The notes under the pieces: model-generated
What the model was told of the DNA's origin: nothing
The model's database searches: none
The model's input: the letters and a program-made list of their open reading frames with translations, nothing else
Position numbers and translations under genes: made by a program
DNA from: Heloderma charlesbogerti
Lineage: Eukaryota; Chordata; Lepidosauria; Squamata; Helodermatidae
DNA: 64,000 nucleotides
NCBI GenBank assembly: GCA_026122225.1
Contig: JANEZZ010002887.1
Span: 372,001-436,000 of the forward strand
Direction: 5' to 3'
In this document: positions 9,485 to 20,994 of the stretch, piece after piece
How the letters are laid out: every line of letters starts with the position of its first letter
Numbering within the stretch: the first letter of the stretch is position 1

Positions 9485-12400
9485 TTGTTGTTGTTCAGTC
9501 GTGCAGTCGTGTCCGACTCTTCGTGACCCCATGGACCATAGCACGCCAGGCCTTCCTGTCCTGCGCTCTCTCCCGGAGCGTGCTCAACTTCATATTCATT
9601 GCATTCGTGATGCTATCTAGCCATCTCATCCTCTGCCGTCCCCTTCTCCTTTTGCCTTCAGTCTTTCCCAGCATCAGGGTCTTTTCCAGGGAGTTTTCTC
9701 TTCGCATTAGGTGGCCAAAATATTGGAGCTTCAGCTTCATTATCTGTCCTTCCAATGAGCACTCAGGGTTGATTTCCTTTAGGATGGACTGATTGGACCT
9801 CCTTGCAGTCCAGAGGACTCGTAAGAGTCTTCTCCAGCACCACAGTTCAAAAGCATCAATTCTTCGGCGCTCAGCCTTCCTTATAGTCCAGCTCTCACAG
9901 CCATACATTACTACTGGGAAAACCATAGCTTTGATTAGACGGACCTTTGTCGGCAAGGTGATGTCTCTGCTTCTTACTATGCTGTCTAGGTGTGCCATAG
10001 CTTTCCTCCCAAGGAGCAAGCGTCTTTTAATTTCATGGCTACAGTCACCATCTGCGGTGATCTTGGAGCCCAAGAAAGTAAAATCTGTCACTGCTTCCAT
10101 TTCTTCCCCTTCTATATGCCAGGAAGTGATGGGGCCAGATGCCATGATCTTCGTTTTTTTAATGTTGAGTTTCAAACCAGCTTTTGCACTCTCCTCTTTC
10201 ACCCTCAACAAGAGGCTCTTTAGATCCTCTTCGCTTTCTGCCATTAGGGTGGTATCGTCTGCATATCGGAGGTTGTTGATAATTCTCCCGGCAATCTTAA
10301 TTCCGACCTCTGATTCATCCAACCCGGCATTTCTCATGATGTACTCTGCATATAAGTTAAATAAGCAGGGTGACAATATGCAGCCTTGTCGTACTCCTTT
10401 CCCAATTTTGAACCAATCGGTTGTTCCATGTCTGGTTCTTACTGTTGCTTCTTGACCCTCGTACAGGTTTCTCAGGAGACAGGTAAGGTGGTCTGGTACT
10501 CCCATCACTTTCAGAATTTGCCACAGTTTGTTGTGATCCACACAATCAAAGGCTTTAGCGTAGTCAATGAAGCAGAAATAGACGTTTTTCTGGAATTCTC
10601 TTGCTTTCTCCATGATGCAGCGAATGTTGGCGATTTGATCTCTAGTTCCTCTGCCTCTTCGAAACCCAGCTTGTACTTCCGGTAGTTCTCGGTTCGCATA
10701 CTGCTGAAGCCTAGCTTGTAGGATTTTGAGCATCACCTTGCTGGCATGTGAAATGAGCGCAATGGTGCGGTAGTTTGAACACTCTTTGGCGTTGCCCTTC
10801 TTTGGAATTGGAATGTAAACTGACCTTTTCCAGTCTTGTGGCCACTGTTGAGTGTTCCAGATTTGTTGGCATATTGAATGCAGCACTTCAACAGCATCAT
10901 CTTTTAGGATTTTAAATAGCTCGGCTGGAATACTGTCATCTCCGCTAGCTTTGTTGTTACTAATGCTTCCTGAGGCCCACTTGACTTCACTCTCGAGGAT
11001 GTCCGGCTCAAGTTCAGTGACCGCACTATCATGGCTATCAGGGACATTCAGATCTTTCCTGTATAGTTCTTCTGTGTATTCTTGCCTCCTCTTCTTAATC
11101 TCATCTGCTTCTGTTAGGTCCCTGCCTTCTTTGTCCTTTATCATGCCCGTCTTTGCACAAAACGTTCCCTTGAGATCTCCAATTTTCTTGAAGAGATCTC
11201 TAGTCTTTCCCATTCTGTTGTTTTCCTCGATTTCTTTGCAGTGTTCATTTAAGAAGGCCTTCTTGTCTCTCCTTGCTATTCTCTGGAACTCTGCATTCAG
11301 TTGGGTATATCTTCCCCTTTCTCCCTTGCTTTTCGCTTCCCTTCTTTCGTCAGCTACTTGTAAAGCCTCATTAGACAGCCACTTGGCTTTCTTGCATTTC
11401 TTTTTCTTTGGGACGGATTTCGTTGCTGCCTCCTGAACAATGTTACGGACCTCCGTCCATAGTTCCTCAGGCACTCTGTCTATCAGGTCTAATCCCTGAA
11501 ATCTATTCCTCACCTCCACTGTATATTCATCAGGGATATGATTTAGGTCATACCTGAACGGTTTAGTGGCTTTCCCGACGTTCTTCAATTTCAGCCGAAA
11601 TTTTGCAAGAAGCAGCTCATGATCTGAGCCACAGTCAGCTCCAGGTCTTGTTTTTACTGACTGTATGAAGCTTCTCCATCTTTGGCTGCAAAGGACATAA
11701 TCAATCTGATTTCGATATTGACCATCTGGTGATGTCCATGTGTAGAGTCGCCTCTTGTGCTGTTGGAAAAGAGTGTTTGCTATGATCAGCGTGTTGTCTT
11801 GGCAAAACTCTATTAGCCTTTGTCCTGCTTCATTTTGTACACCAAGGCCATGCTTGCCTGTTATCCCGGTGATTTCTTGACTTCCTACTTTAGCATTCCA
11901 ATCCCCTATGATGAAGAGGACATCTTTTTTTGGTGTTAGTTCTAGAAGGTGTTGTAGGTCTTCATAGAACCGATCAACCTCAGCTTCTTCGGCCTCAGTG
12001 GTTGGGGCATAGACTTGAATTACTGTGATGTTGAATGGTTTGCCTTGGATTCGTACTGAGATCATTCTATCATTTTTAAGATTGTACCCCAGTACTGCTT
12101 TTCCCACCCTTCTGTTGACTATGAGTGCTACTCCATTTCTTCTAAGGGATTCTTGCCCACAATAGTAGATATGATGGTCACCTGAATTAAATTCGCCCAT
12201 GCCTGTCCATTTTAGTTCGCTGATTCCCAAGATGTCGATGTTCAATCTTGCCATCTCATGTTTGACCACCTCCAGCTTACCTTGATTCATTGATCTGACA
12301 TTCCAGGTTCCTAAACAATATTGTTCTTTACAGCATCGGATTTTCTTTTCACCACCAGACACATCCACAGCTGAGTGTCCTTTCGGCTTTGGCCCAGCCG

Positions 12401-12703
12401 CTTCACTCTTTCTGGCGCTACTTGGAAATACCCTCTGCTCTTCCCCAGTAGCATATTGGACACCTTCCGACCTGAGGGGCTCATCTTCCGGCGTCATCTC
12501 TTTTAGCCTTGTGATACATTCCATGGGGTTTTCTTGGCAAGAATACTGGAGTGGGTTGCCATTTCCTTCTCCAGTGGACCACATTTTGTCAGAACTCTCT
12601 GCCATGACCTGTCCGTCTTGGGTGGCCCTGCACGGCATAGCTTATGGCTTCACTGAGTTACGCAAGCCCCTTCGCCACAACAAGGCAGTGATCCATGAAG
12701 GGG
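9485..12703 (-). mobile_element. BovB (RTE clade) LINE, near-full-length copy A
   Basis: About 3.2 kb. The 3' end on the minus strand carries the BovB signature (MVHGVTKSRTRLHD, then sequence complementary to 'gttcagtcgtgcagtcgtgt') and a short (CAA)n tail at 9,485-9,495. The 5' end reads 'ccccttcatggatcactgcc', as in copies B and D. A 10-bp target-site duplication, 'aaactggaag', flanks it at 9,475-9,484 and 12,704-12,713. It sits inside an older CR1 fragment, whose reading frame continues on both sides. Very similar copies are at 15,032, 34,338 and 44,807. Confidence 0.95.
9495..12638 (-). CDS. BovB endonuclease / reverse transcriptase polyprotein, uninterrupted
   Basis: One open frame of 1,047 codons. 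In order it contains a leader (MPCRATQDG...), an AP-type endonuclease from about residue 110 (GTWNVRSMNQGKL, IIGDWNAKVGS near residue 244, catalytic SDHELL near residue 337), a basic linker (PKKKKCKKAKW near 410), and reverse transcriptase with FRRGRGTRDQIANI, IDYAKAFDCVDH and the catalytic YADDTTLMAES near residue 791. The C-terminus is rich in basic residues and ends SRTRLHD. In this type of element the enzyme nicks target DNA and copies its own RNA at the nick. The first Met may not be the natural start; MNQGKLEVVKHEMARL is another candidate. Copies B and D carry stops in the same frame, so the open frame here may mean recent insertion. Confidence 0.9.
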   Translation of the reverse strand: MPCRATQDGQVMAESSDKMWSTGEGNGNPLQYSCQENPMECITRLKEMTPEDEPLRSEGVQYATGEEQRVFPSSARKSEAAGPKPKGHSAVDVSGGEKKIRCCKEQYCLGTWNVRSMNQGKLEVVKHEMARLNIDILGISELKWTGMGEFNSGDHHIYYCGQESLRRNGVALIVNRRVGKAVLGYNLKNDRMISVRIQGKPFNITVIQVYAPTTEAEEAEVDRFYEDLQHLLELTPKKDVLFIIGDWNAKVGSQEITGITGKHGLGVQNEAGQRLIEFCQDNTLIIANTLFQQHKRRLYTWTSPDGQYRNQIDYVLCSQRWRSFIQSVKTRPGADCGSDHELLLAKFRLKLKNVGKATKPFRYDLNHIPDEYTVEVRNRFQGLDLIDRVPEELWTEVRNIVQEAATKSVPKKKKCKKAKWLSNEALQVADERREAKSKGERGRYTQLNAEFQRIARRDKKAFLNEHCKEIEENNRMGKTRDLFKKIGDLKGTFCAKTGMIKDKEGRDLTEADEIKKRRQEYTEELYRKDLNVPDSHDSAVTELEPDILESEVKWASGSISNNKASGDDSIPAELFKILKDDAVEVLHSICQQIWNTQQWPQDWKRSVYIPIPKKGNAKECSNYRTIALISHASKVMLKILQARLQQYANRELPEVQAGFRRGRGTRDQIANIRCIMEKAREFQKNVYFCFIDYAKAFDCVDHNKLWQILKVMGVPDHLTCLLRNLYEGQEATVRTRHGTTDWFKIGKGVRQGCILSPCLFNLYAEYIMRNAGLDESEVGIKIAGRIINNLRYADDTTLMAESEEDLKSLLLRVKEESAKAGLKLNIKKTKIMASGPITSWHIEGEEMEAVTDFTFLGSKITADGDCSHEIKRRLLLGRKAMAHLDSIVRSRDITLPTKVRLIKAMVFPVVMYGCESWTIRKAERRRIDAFELWCWRRLLRVLWTARRSNQSILKEINPECSLEGQIMKLKLQYFGHLMRRENSLEKTLMLGKTEGKRRRGRQRMRWLDSITNAMNMKLSTLRERAQDRKAWRAMVHGVTKSRTRLHD

Positions 12704-12713
12704 AAACTGGAAG

Positions 12714-12890
12714 AAGGGGCATCTAAATGGCAAATGCAGTTCAATGTAAACAACTGTAATGTGATGCATGTTGGGGCAAACAATCCCAACTTCAAGTATA
12801 ACCTGATGGGATCTGATCTAGTGGTGACTGACCAAGAGAGAGATCTTGAATTCCTGGAGGAAAAGGCTATCAATGGGCACTAGTCCTGAT
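12714..12890 (+). mobile_element. CR1-type LINE fragment, RT part 2
   Basis: It continues the CR1 frame interrupted by BovB: ASKWQMQFNVNNCNVMHVG (12,717-12,775), then NNPNFKYNLMGSDLVVTDQ. This is the region after the catalytic motif in CR1-like reverse transcriptases. Together with 9,382-9,474 it gives one broken element. Confidence 0.75.
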
Positions 12891-13082
12891 GGCTATGTGT
12901 TGCCTCCAGTACCAGAAACAGTATGCCTATGTACACATTGCTGGGGAACATGGGCGGGAGGGTGCTGTTGTGCTTGCGTCCTGCTTGTGGGCTCCTGGTC
13001 AACAGCTGGTTGGCCACTGTGTGAACAGAATGCTGGACTAGATGGACCCTGGTCTGATCCTGCGGGGTCTTATGTTCTTAAT
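12850..13082 (+). repeat. LINE 3'-region repeat ('ctggactagatggaccctgg')
   Basis: Starts with 'gaggaaaaggctatcaatgg' and includes 'ctgctggggaacatgggc' and 'gaatgctggactagatggac' with 'tctgatcctgc'. The same sequence recurs at 21,905-22,055 and 58,048-58,200. It directly follows the CR1 frame, so it is probably that element's 3' part. Confidence 0.6.
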
Positions 13083-13116
13083 TTATGACTCCCAGTTAAC
13101 AATGGTAGCAACAAAA

Positions 13117-13168
<52 letters not shown>
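13117..13168. repeat. (TC)n(AC)n compound microsatellite
   Basis: About ten TC units directly followed by about sixteen AC units in IGF2R intron 2. Confidence 0.95.
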
Positions 13169-13744
13169 CCTAAATCAGGAGTGGGGAACCTCAGGCCTGA
13201 GATACATGCTCCCTTCCCCTGCCCCCCCGCTTCCCCCCCCCCACAACAGATTGTTTGGTGGTTTCTTGGCTTCTGTGCAGTTTCTCTCCCATTCTAAAAG
13301 GGTGAAATGCTTCTCCTAAGGCTTAGTCACTGGCAGTAAAGGTGTTATGGTGAAATATGCTGGCATTTTGGGGGCTAACCTCTTCTGCCTTTGGCTCTGC
13401 CTTCTTTGCTTTCGGCCCTGCCCATCACTAGAACGCGGTCCACGAGAGCTTCTCAGAAATTGAATTTGGCCCTCAAATTTCAAGAGGTCCCCCACCCCTG
13501 CCCTAGATTATATTGCTGAAATGAAGGAAGCTTGGCGCAACTAGGACTTGATTTATGAGTGCGAGGACTGTGAGCTCCATTCACTCTAGTACTCAAAATA
13601 AGTTCCTGGGCTCCAAGTTCTTTAATTTTAAGTTCATGTCTTTTGCACCAGGCTCCAGTTTCTGGATCTCTGGATTCTGGTAAAAAAACAGTTAAACCAG
13701 CGCTGGAAATTTGGGGAGGGTGGATGGGTTTGGTTAGAATAGAC

Positions 13745-13820
13745 TTCCTCAACCCGGTGTCCTCCAAAAGGTGTTGAACTCCCAACACCTCTGGAGGCAC
13801 CAGACTGGGGAAGGCTGGGC
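13745..13820. repeat. Palindromic MITE, 'ctggaggcacca' family (short copy)
   Basis: 'cttcctcaacccggtgtcct' pairs with 'aggcaccagactggggaagg'. It is a shortened member of the family at 26,715, 27,535, 29,850, 31,705, 33,465 and 59,135. Confidence 0.6.
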
Positions 13821-14234
13821 TCTGAAGAGATGAGACTTCTGGCAGAACTGACCGACTGCTCTTTTGTTTCTACAATCCTCAAGGTAAGAACCAGCAATAT
13901 GCATCTAACAATACGCATAAGAAATGAGCTACATTGAAATTATCTTGGACATCTCTCGCTGGGGGTGGGGGGAGGAAGGGAGAGAAGAGAGCAAATCATA
14001 TATATAAGAGAAGGGGGGGAGGGGCCCGATTCTTGTCTACTCTGTTTTTGCTCTTCACAATAGCCCAAATTTTATAAATGTTACAAAACTGCCTGAAGTT
14101 TGGCATGGAGCATCTAGATATCAAACAGACTGAAAAATATTGATCAGCTCCCTTGAGATATGGCCAATACAACACAGGTTTAAACATTCCCCTTTTGCGC
14201 ATTTTTCTGCTGTTCACAACTGCTTTTGCAAATG

Positions 14235-14492
14235 CCGAATAATTTTATTTATTACAACATTTATTTTATTATTATATATCTATCCCACTTTTCCCTCTTG
14301 CAAAGAACCCAAGGTGGCTTACATGATCCTTCTCCTCTCTATTTTATCCTCGCAACAACCCTGTGAGATAGTTTAGGCTACGAGTCAGTGACAGGCCAAA
14401 AGTCACCCAGTGAAATTCATGGCCAAGTGGGACTAGGACCCAGACCTTCTGAGTCCCAGTCCAACACTCTAACCACTACCCCACACTAGCTC
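14235..14492 (-). mobile_element. tRNA-headed CORE/MIR-like SINE
   Basis: On the minus strand the tRNA-like head reads 'gtggtagtggttagagtgttgg' as its complement (14,463-14,487), with the core near 14,350-14,420 ('tatcctcgcaacaaccctgtg' on the plus strand) and a 3' part resembling 'caaggtggcttacatgatcc'. The same structure occurs on the plus strand at 29,434-29,650. Confidence 0.8.
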
Positions 14493-14819
14493 TCAATATA
14501 CCCCTTTTTACACCTTTAAATGTATCCAAAATTTTGAGTACCAGAAGTTTTGATAAAAAACTGTTGTGTATGTATCAAGTTATAAGGTTTTAAAACCTCA
14601 AAAGTCAGTACTAAAGGAGATTTTTATTTGACAGGCACCATTTATTAACCTTCTTTAATCTCATTACATGAGAATAAAGATACGATTCAGGACATACAAT
14701 CCTATCTTTATCCTTCGGCTTTCTCAAGGTAGTTATTGCAGCCATTCGAAGCTTCCCACCCAAAGTTAGCCAGCATCCTGTGCCATTGTGTAAGTTGAGA
14801 GGGTCCTGAGGTGTCAATG

Positions 14820-15000
14820 GCCACATTCGCATGACGCAACAACCCACCCTGCGAATAAGCTACACAGTGTGGGTTGTTTTAGGAACAACCCACAGTCCAC
14901 CCGACAGACCATCAGGCTCACCATGGGTTGTTCTCCGCCTTGGTCCTCCACCCAGTATCCCAGTGTCCTGCGTGGCAGAACCTCTCTTGTCTGCCCATCC
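14820..15000. repeat. Palindromic MITE, 'AACAACCC' family (partial)
   Basis: Repeated 'caacaacccaccctgcg' / 'gtgggttgttttagg' / 'accatgggttgttc' blocks with partial dyad symmetry. BovB copy B begins immediately to the right. Confidence 0.55.
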
Positions 15001-15031
15001 CGTCCCCATTCCTGCTCCGATTGCAACCTCT

Positions 15032-18000
15032 TATTGTTGTTGTTGTTGTTGTTCAGTCGTTCAGTCGTGTCCGACTCTTCGTGACCTCATGGACCATAGC
15101 ACGCCAGGCCTTCCTGTCCTGCGCTCTCTCCCGGAGCATGCTCAAGTTCATATTCATTGCATCCGTGATGCTATCTAGCCATCTCATCCTCTGTCGTCCC
15201 CTTCTCCTTTTGCCTTCAGTCTTTCCCAGCATCAGGGTTTTTTCCAGGGAGTTTTCTCTTCGCATTAGGTGGCCAAAATATTGGAGCTTCAGCTTCATCA
15301 TCTGTCCTTCCAATGAGCACTCAGGGTTGATTTCCTTTAGGATGGACTGATTGGACCTCCTTGCAGTCCAGGGGACTCGTAAGAGTCTTCTCCAGCACCA
15401 CAGTTCGAAAGCATCAATTCTTCGGCGCTCAGCCTTCCTTATAGTCCAGCTCTCACAGCCATACATTACTACTGGGAAAACCATAGCTTTGATTAGACGG
15501 ACCTTTGTCGGCAAGGTGATGTCTCTGCTTCTTACTATGCTGTCTAGGTTTGCCATAGCTTTCCTCCCAAGGAGCAAGCGTCTTTTAATTTCATGGCTAC
15601 AGTCACCGTCTGCGGTGATCTTGGAGCCCAAGAAAGTAAAATCTGTCACTGCTTCCATTTCTTCCCCTTCTATATGCCAGGAAGTGATGGGGCCAGATGC
15701 CATGATCTTCGTTTTTTTAATGTTGAGTTTCAAACCAGCTTTTGCACTCTCCTCTTTCACCCTCAACAAGAGACTCTTTAGATCCTCTTCGCTTTCTGCC
15801 ATTAGGGTGGTATCGTCTGCATATCGGAGGTTGTTGATAATTCTCCCAGCAATCTTAATTCCGACCTCTGATTCATCCAACCCGGCATTTCTCATGATGT
15901 ATTCTGCATATAAGTTAAATAAGCAGGGCGACAATATGCAGCCTTGTCGTACTCCTTTCCCAATTTTGAACCAATCGGTTGTTCCATGTCTGGTTCTTAC
16001 TGTTGCTTCTTGACCCTCGTACAGGTTTCTCAGGAGACAGGTAAGGTGGTCTGGTACTCCCATCACTTTCAGAATTTGCCACAGTTTGTTGTGATCCACA
16101 CAATCAAAGGCTTTAGCATAGTCAATGAAGCAGAAATAGACGTTTTTCTGGAATTCTCTTGCTTTCTCCATGATGCAGCGAATGTTGGCGATTTGATCTC
16201 TAGTTCCTCTGCCTCTTCGAAACCCAGCTTGTACTTCCGGTAGTTCTCGGTTCGCATACTGCTGAAGCCTAGCTTGTAGGATTTTGAGCATCACCTTGCT
16301 GGCATGTGAAATGAGCGCAATGGTGCGGTAGTTTGAACACTCTTTGGCGTTGCCCTTCTTTGGAATTGGAATGTAAACTGACCTTTTCCAGTCTTGTGGC
16401 CACTGTTGAGTGTTCCAGATTTGTTGACATATTGAATGCAGCACTTTAACAGCATCATCTTTTAGGATTTTAAATAGCTCGGCTGGAATACTGTCATCTC
16501 CGCTAGCTTTGTTGTTACTAATGCTTCCTAAGGCCCACTTGACTTCACTCTCGAGGATGTCCGGCTCAAGTTCAGTGACCGCACTATCATGGCTATCAGG
16601 GACATTCAGATCTTTCCTGTATAGTTCTTCTGTGTATTCTTGCCACCTCTTCTTAATCTCATCTGCTTCTGTTAGGTCCCTGCCTTCTTTGTCCTTTATC
16701 ATGCCCGTCTTTGCACAAAACGTTCCCTTGAGATCTCCAATTTTCTTGAAGAGATCTCTAGTCTTTCCCATTCTGTTGTTTTCCTCGATTTCTTTGCATT
16801 GTTCATTTAAGAAGCCCTTCTTGTCTCTCCTTGCTATTCTCTGGAACTCTGCATTCAGTTGGGTATATCTTCCCCTTTCTCCCTTGCTTTTCGCTTCCCT
16901 TCTTTCGTCAGCTACTTGTAAAGCCTCATCAGACAGCCACTTTGCTTTCTTGCATTTCTTTTTCTTTGGGACGGATTGAGTTGCTGCCTCCTGAACAATG
17001 TTACGGACCTCCGTCCATAGTTCCTCAGGCACTCTGTCTATCAGGTCTAATCCCTGAAATCTATTCCTCACCTCCACTGTATATTCATCAGGGATATGAT
17101 TTAGGTCATACCTGAACGGTTTAGTGGTTTTCCCGACGTTCTACAATTTAAGCCGAAATTTGGCAAGAAGCAGCTCATGATCTGAGCCACAGTCAGCTCC
17201 AGGTCTTGTTTTGACTGACTGTATGGAGCTTCTCCATCTTTGGCTGCAAAGGACATAATCAATCTGATTTCGATATTGACCATCTGGTGATGTCCATGTG
17301 TAGAGTCGCCTCTTGTGCTGTTGGAAAAGAGTGTTTGCTATGATCAGCATGTTCTCTTGGCAAAACTCGATTAGCTTTTGTCCTGCTTCATTTTGTACAC
17401 CAAGGCCATGCCTGCCTGTTATCCCGGTGATTTCTTGACTTCCTACTTTAGCATTCCAATCCCCTATGATGAAGAGGACATCTTTTTTTGGTGTTAGTTC
17501 TAGAAGGTGTTGTAGGTCTTCATAGAACCGATCAACCTCAGCTTCTTCTGCCTCAGTGGTTGGGGCATAGACTTGAATTACTGTGATGTTGAATGGTTTG
17601 CCTTGGATTCGTACTGAGATCATTCTATCATTTTTAAGATTGTACCCCAGTACTGCTTTTCCCACCCTTTTGTTGACTATGAGTGCTACTCCATTTCTTC
17701 TAAGGGATTCTTGCCCACAATTGTAGATATGATGGTCACCTGAATTAAATTCACCCATGCTTGTCCATTTTAGTTTGCTGATTCCCAAGATGTTGATGTT
17801 CAATCTTGCCATCTCATGTTTGACCACCTCCAGCTTACCTTGATTCATTGATCTAACATTCCAGGTTCCTAAACAATATTGTTCTTTACAGCATCGGATT
17901 TTCTTTTCACCACCAGACACATCCACAGCTGAGTGTCCTTTCGGCTTTGGCCCAGCCACTTCACTCTTTCTGGCGCTACTTGGAAATACCCTCTGCTCTT

Positions 18001-18262
18001 CCCCAGGTAGTATATTGGACACCTTCCGACATGAGGGGCTCATCTTCTGGCGTCACATCTTTTAGCCTTGTGATACGTTCCATGGGGTTTTCTTGGCAAG
18101 AATACTGGAGTGGGTTGCCATTTCCTTCTCCAGTGGACCACATTTTGTCAGAACTCTCCGCCATGACCTGTCCGTCTTGGGTGGCCCTGCACAGCATAGT
18201 TTATGGCTTCACTGAGTTATGCAAGCCCCTTCGCCACAACAAGGCAGTGATCCATGAAGGGG
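15032..18262 (-). mobile_element. BovB LINE, near-full-length copy B (disrupted)
   Basis: Nearly identical to copy A over its whole length, including the 5' 'ccccttcatggatcactgcc' start and the 3' end with an ACAACAACAA-type tail (15,033-15,053). The frame is broken by a TAG at 17,141-17,143 where copy A has AAG (K to stop, just after FRLKL), and by a small insertion near 18,005 which shifts the leader (SEGVQYTTWGRAEG instead of the form in A). The remaining frames are 17,141-18,043 (endonuclease) and 15,053-17,077 (reverse transcriptase with YADDTTLMAES). No clear target-site duplication was found. Confidence 0.93.
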
Positions 18263-18904
18263 GTTCTGTCCAAGGCAGCTCCTTAAATCTTAACTGAAGT
18301 GCTTTGCGAATTAGCTTCAGCAACTGTAAATTTTAAATAAAAGCATTTCCCCAAGTCTGTTGCTGACCATGTCAGGGTTCATACAGACCAAAATAAAAAC
18401 AAAAAGGAACATCCCTTCGGCACACTTGAGATAACTTGTCGGCTTTCTACACAAGACCCTTTGCTCAGGCATCAATATATGCCAAATCTCAGGATGAAGG
18501 GAGAGAACACTTTACTGCAATTTAGAAAAAATCTGCACCCTAGAAAGCCAGATTCTGCAAGTATACTACAAGCAGGTGCTTACAAGTTACTCATCTGCAA
18601 TTTTATGTAATGGATCCAGAAGCATTCGCAGCTTAATCAAGACAGATGGGAGTCACAGGCTATTGGAACTAGGGTGTATGAGAAGAGACAAGGAGCCAAT
18701 ATGCCAGAACCGTTTCAATCTGTCCTCAGGAAATATTCCCAGGTTCCATTTTACAGCCACTTCTAGCATAGCCTTCTCCCTGGTATGGTGCAAGGTAAAC
18801 TTAAGGAAAAGTAGAGATGGAAAATGTGGAGATTGAAGGGGCAACAGTAGCAAGGAGAGTGGGAATAGTAACCAGGGGAAAGTAGACGAGTTCAGATTTG
18901 TATA

Positions 18905-19012
18905 CTATAGCTTTCAATGTTAACATTTTATATTGTAGTTTATGGTTTTATTTGTTGTGAACTACCCAGAGCGCTTTGGCTATTGGACGGTATAGAAATG
19001 TAATAAATAAAT
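18905..19012 (+). mobile_element. L2/SINE-type 3' end fragment
   Basis: 'gttgtgaactacccagagcg' then 'ctttggctattggacggtat' with a terminal 'aataaataaata' tail. This is the 3' end shared by L2-like LINEs and their dependent SINEs in reptiles; compare 'catcgcccagagtggcc' at the end of L2 copy 1. Confidence 0.65.
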
Positions 19013-19019
19013 AGTACTA

Positions 19020-20340
19020 CGAGAAAAGTTCCCTAACAGGCTTAGAGAACAAGAGGCTGCAGGAGCTTTTTTTGAAGACAAGACAGAAGCCCCCCACATA
19101 CACAAACACACACCTAGAAGAACCTGCCATAGAAAAAGGCCCCAATCACTTGACAACTTAAGGCATGACAACAGGATTCCTGAGGAGTGGGTGCTGTTGG
19201 AAGTTAGCCAGCAAGCATGACAAAGATCCAGGAAATCACTTCAACTCAACACAAATCCTATACCATTCAAAGCTTTACATATTACCCAACTATATTCATT
19301 CTAGGTATTGGAACAAGTAAAGAAAGATACAGACTGATACAGGCCCACTTTACACCACATCCTTTGCAGCAAGAGAGGTAAAAGTCCTATGTACAGAACA
19401 GCAGCCATGCAGGAACAAGGGAGCGGCTGAAAAGTGGTGTTCAATTGGGACAACATTTTGCTTCTTAAATCTGGCAGTCTTGATTCTACACCACAATTTA
19501 GCTGCACCAATACAGTGAGGAGTTTGGACAGCAAGAGCGGCATGCCATGCAAGACAGGAGCAGCAAAGCTGCATGGCTCCAGCCTACTAGCTTTTAAAAG
19601 TCCCATTCCTTTGGCACAATGCTGTGCTTGCTCTTAGGGAATGAGGCTTCTCCAACAGCAGCCTCACCCTTTCAGCACCCTGGAAAATCCCTGTGCAAAA
19701 ATAAGATCTCCCATGCAGAAGGTTGGACTACATTCTAGCACAGGAGCAAGAAGAAGAGTTCTCCCCTTGTGCTGGAACCCCACTCTCAGTTCCAAAGCAC
19801 TTTCAGGAAATTATCTGATTAGTGCTAATGGATTATGGGATTCAAATGCAGAAACAGGACCCCTGGCTCTTCCACAACGTTCTTACTTGGTTGAACTAAA
19901 GAGTCAGGTGTTGCTTGTTTCATGGTTCTCAACACAGGTATTTCTTGCTCTTTGGCAGGCTGGCTTGCTTTCTACCCAAGGCCCACTTTAGTAAAAGGCA
20001 AAAATATGTCTTTCCATTTGTGCTTTCAGCTACTTCTTACTTACTTAGGATTTAGCTGTTTTAGAGTATGGATTGCATAAGGCCACCTAATGGGTTCAAT
20101 GCAGAGATTAGAAATCATTGAGCTTCTAGGCTGTGTTGGCCATACCATGTCCATTTTCTCCCACTGATTCCAGAGTGAAGACAAGGTTTTTAATGAAGGA
20201 ATAATGGGGGCTAACCAAACCCTCATTCCCAGTGGACGCTAGATCACAGGAGCTGAGAAATGTGAAGAAAAGCTCGCTAGTTCCTGGTATCACACATACA
20301 CATAATGAGCCACGAATGAGAGGCCACAATGACAATGTTT
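19020..20340. other. Intronic sequence, nothing recognised
   Basis: IGF2R intron 1-2 region between repeats. Some frames are open for about 100 codons (for example 19,641-19,991) but show no domain, no splice-site pairing and no relation to IGF2R. Confidence 0.5.
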
Positions 20341-20349
20341 GGACGTAAC

Positions 20350-20726
20350 GGTGGTGTTGGGCAGCAATTCATGGGCTAACTAATCCCTATGAATTATAGG
20401 AATGTGCACTGTGAACAAGCTGCTTCCAGTTTCCATCAATAATCTATGAATGCCGCACTCATAAGTTGTCACCATGATGTCCAAACCCAGGCACTTGGAG
20501 TTGTTTGTGGGTTAAACAACCCTACGTTAACCCATGGTTTGTTCTTGGGTTCACTTGGGGTTGTTTAACCCACAAACAACCCTAAGTGCCTGGGTTCAGA
20601 CATCATGGTAACAACTTACGAATGCAGCATTCATCGGCTGTTGCTGGAAATTGGAAGCCGCTCATACACAGCACACATTGCCACAATTAGTGTGTTAATT
20701 AACCTATGAATCGCTGCTGATCACCA
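20350..20726. repeat. Long palindromic MITE (~377 bp)
   Basis: Two arms of about 185 bp are reverse complements with roughly 80% visible match. Pairs include 'gcagcaattcatgggctaa' (20,361) with 'ttaacctatgaatcgctgc' (to 20,717), 'ccatgatgtccaaacccagg' (20,472) with 'cctgggttcagacatcatgg' (to 20,608), and 'gttgtttgtgggttaaacaa' (20,502) with 'ttgtttaacccacaaacaac' (to 20,580). The centre lies near 20,540. It is the best-preserved member of the 'AACAACCC' family in the window. Confidence 0.85.
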
Positions 20727-20994
20727 TAATCACATCTCAACAGCAAGCATTACCAGGTCTTTAGGCCATTATACGCCCTTGGTAGTACTCCTTTGCATAC
20801 TCCCACCCCAAATCTCCAATGTATGTGCCTTGAAGTCGACCATCACATGTATAACATGGGAATGTGATAGATCACCACAAGGACAGGAAGTCTTCGACAC
20901 AAAAGAGAGAAACATTAACATACACAAACAGAGAAGCTGACAGATGGCATTTTGTATTCTGAACTCCATACAGTAAACAAACCTTTGGACTTAC

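Noticed and set aside
9793..11436. Plus-strand open frames of 100-220 codons across BovB copies A and B
   Set aside because: Antisense shadows of the BovB reverse transcriptase; they recur identically in each BovB copy.
13117..13168. CRISPR-like or regulatory array
   Set aside because: Plain dinucleotide microsatellite; a CRISPR array is not expected in a vertebrate genome.
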